NCBI GenBank assembly: GCA_944372715.1
Contig: CALVZZ010000046.1
Location: 1-5,227, forward strand
Length of the DNA: 5,227 nucleotides
Reading direction: 5' to 3'
Origin: an uncultured Clostridia bacterium
Lineage (GTDB): Bacteria; Bacillota; Clostridia; Christensenellales; UBA1242
In this document: one piece after another, positions 5,102-5,227 of the stretch
Position numbering within the stretch: the stretch's first letter is position 1
Layout of the letters: each line of letters begins with the position of its first letter
Position numbers and translations under genes: made by a program
Notes under the pieces: generated by a model
Told to the model about the DNA's origin: nothing
What the model saw: only the letters and a program-made list of their open reading frames with translations
Databases searched by the model: none

Positions 5102-5107
5102 CTCCTT
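5102..5107 (-). promoter_or_regulatory. Ribosome binding site deciding the spoIIIAH start
   Basis: AAGGAG on the minus strand, in the 13-base gap after the spoIIIAG stop, stands five bases before the ATG at 5096. This spacing argues against the longer reading that starts at 5120. Confidence 0.8.
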
Positions 5108-5109
5108 TT

Positions 5110-5227
5110 TTATTTCCCAATTAAGACTTCAATATTTTGCGTAGGTAAATTTAATAAGGTTTCACAAGCCTTTAAAATTTCAAGCTTAACCTTGTAATCT
5201 TTTGCACCACCAGCAACAACAATAACT
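5110..5227 (-). CDS. spoIIIAG: Stage III sporulation protein SpoIIIAG, C-terminal end (partial)
   Basis: Only the last 38 full codons are in the window, in a frame open to the edge. They read VIVVAGGAKDYKVKLEI, then LKACETLLNLPTQNIEVLIGK and stop. The pattern of a hydrophobic strand (VIVVAGGA), a helix, and a final L-x-x-P-x-x-x-I-x-V strand is the end of the ring-building domain of SpoIIIAG, which builds a large ring in the outer forespore membrane as part of the SpoIIIA-SpoIIQ channel. Placement immediately upstream of spoIIIAH, with a 13-base gap, matches the spoIIIAA-AH operon order. Confidence 0.88.
   Translation of the reverse strand, partial: VIVVAGGAKDYKVKLEILKACETLLNLPTQNIEVLIGK

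Noticed and set aside
5097..5120. Longer SpoIIIAH starting at 5120
   Set aside because: The start lies inside spoIIIAG without a ribosome binding site, while the ATG at 5096 has an ideal one and gives a typical basic-then-membrane N-terminus.

Overview
The window is AT-rich DNA in which every supported gene lies on the minus strand. Read in the direction of transcription (high to low coordinates), the order is spoIIIAG (3' end only), spoIIIAH, an asp23/yqhY-type gene, nusB, xseA, xseB, a roughly 570-nt structured non-coding RNA, a 216-aa four-helix membrane protein, argR and recN (5' end only). The spoIIIA genes point to an endospore-forming Firmicute. The base composition and the spoIIIA - asp23 - nusB - xseAB - argR - recN order fit a clostridial lineage. 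I cannot name the genus.

The centrepiece is the gene-free stretch at about 1688-2268. It is visibly richer in G+C than its surroundings, has no long open frame, and is full of inverted repeats. Its two ends pair with each other over 10 bp (2259-2268 with 1697-1706). It sits directly upstream of a small polytopic membrane protein carrying a DxxxD motif (D123, D127) inside a transmembrane segment. Size, structure, genomic context and partner gene together identify OLE RNA (ornate, large, extremophilic) and its membrane partner OapA. OLE is a rare large bacterial RNA whose ribonucleoprotein complex sits at the membrane and has been linked to cold, short-chain alcohol and Mg2+ stress. Its biochemical job is still unresolved.

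Layout by region. 5110-5227 and 4623-5096 encode the end of the SpoIIIA channel operon. It closes with a strong hairpin terminator (4508-4550). A new promoter with an extended -10 (4407-4436) starts a compact operon of asp23, nusB, xseA and xseB, with 4-base ATGA overlaps or near-overlaps between genes. A second promoter with an identical nine-base extended -10 (2275-2303) lies just after xseB and would start transcription exactly on the first nucleotide of the closing stem of OLE. oapA follows OLE and ends in a hairpin terminator (964-995). A 268-bp AT-rich gap then carries the argR promoter and several ARG-box-like operators, including two pairs with the same 23-bp spacing. argR and recN are translationally close, with 2 bases between them.

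Compared with the usual Firmicute order, accB/accC, folD, ispA, dxs, tlyA and nadK are absent here. OLE-oapA occupies the place where isoprenoid genes often stand between xseB and argR. All plus-strand open frames look like shadows of minus-strand genes.
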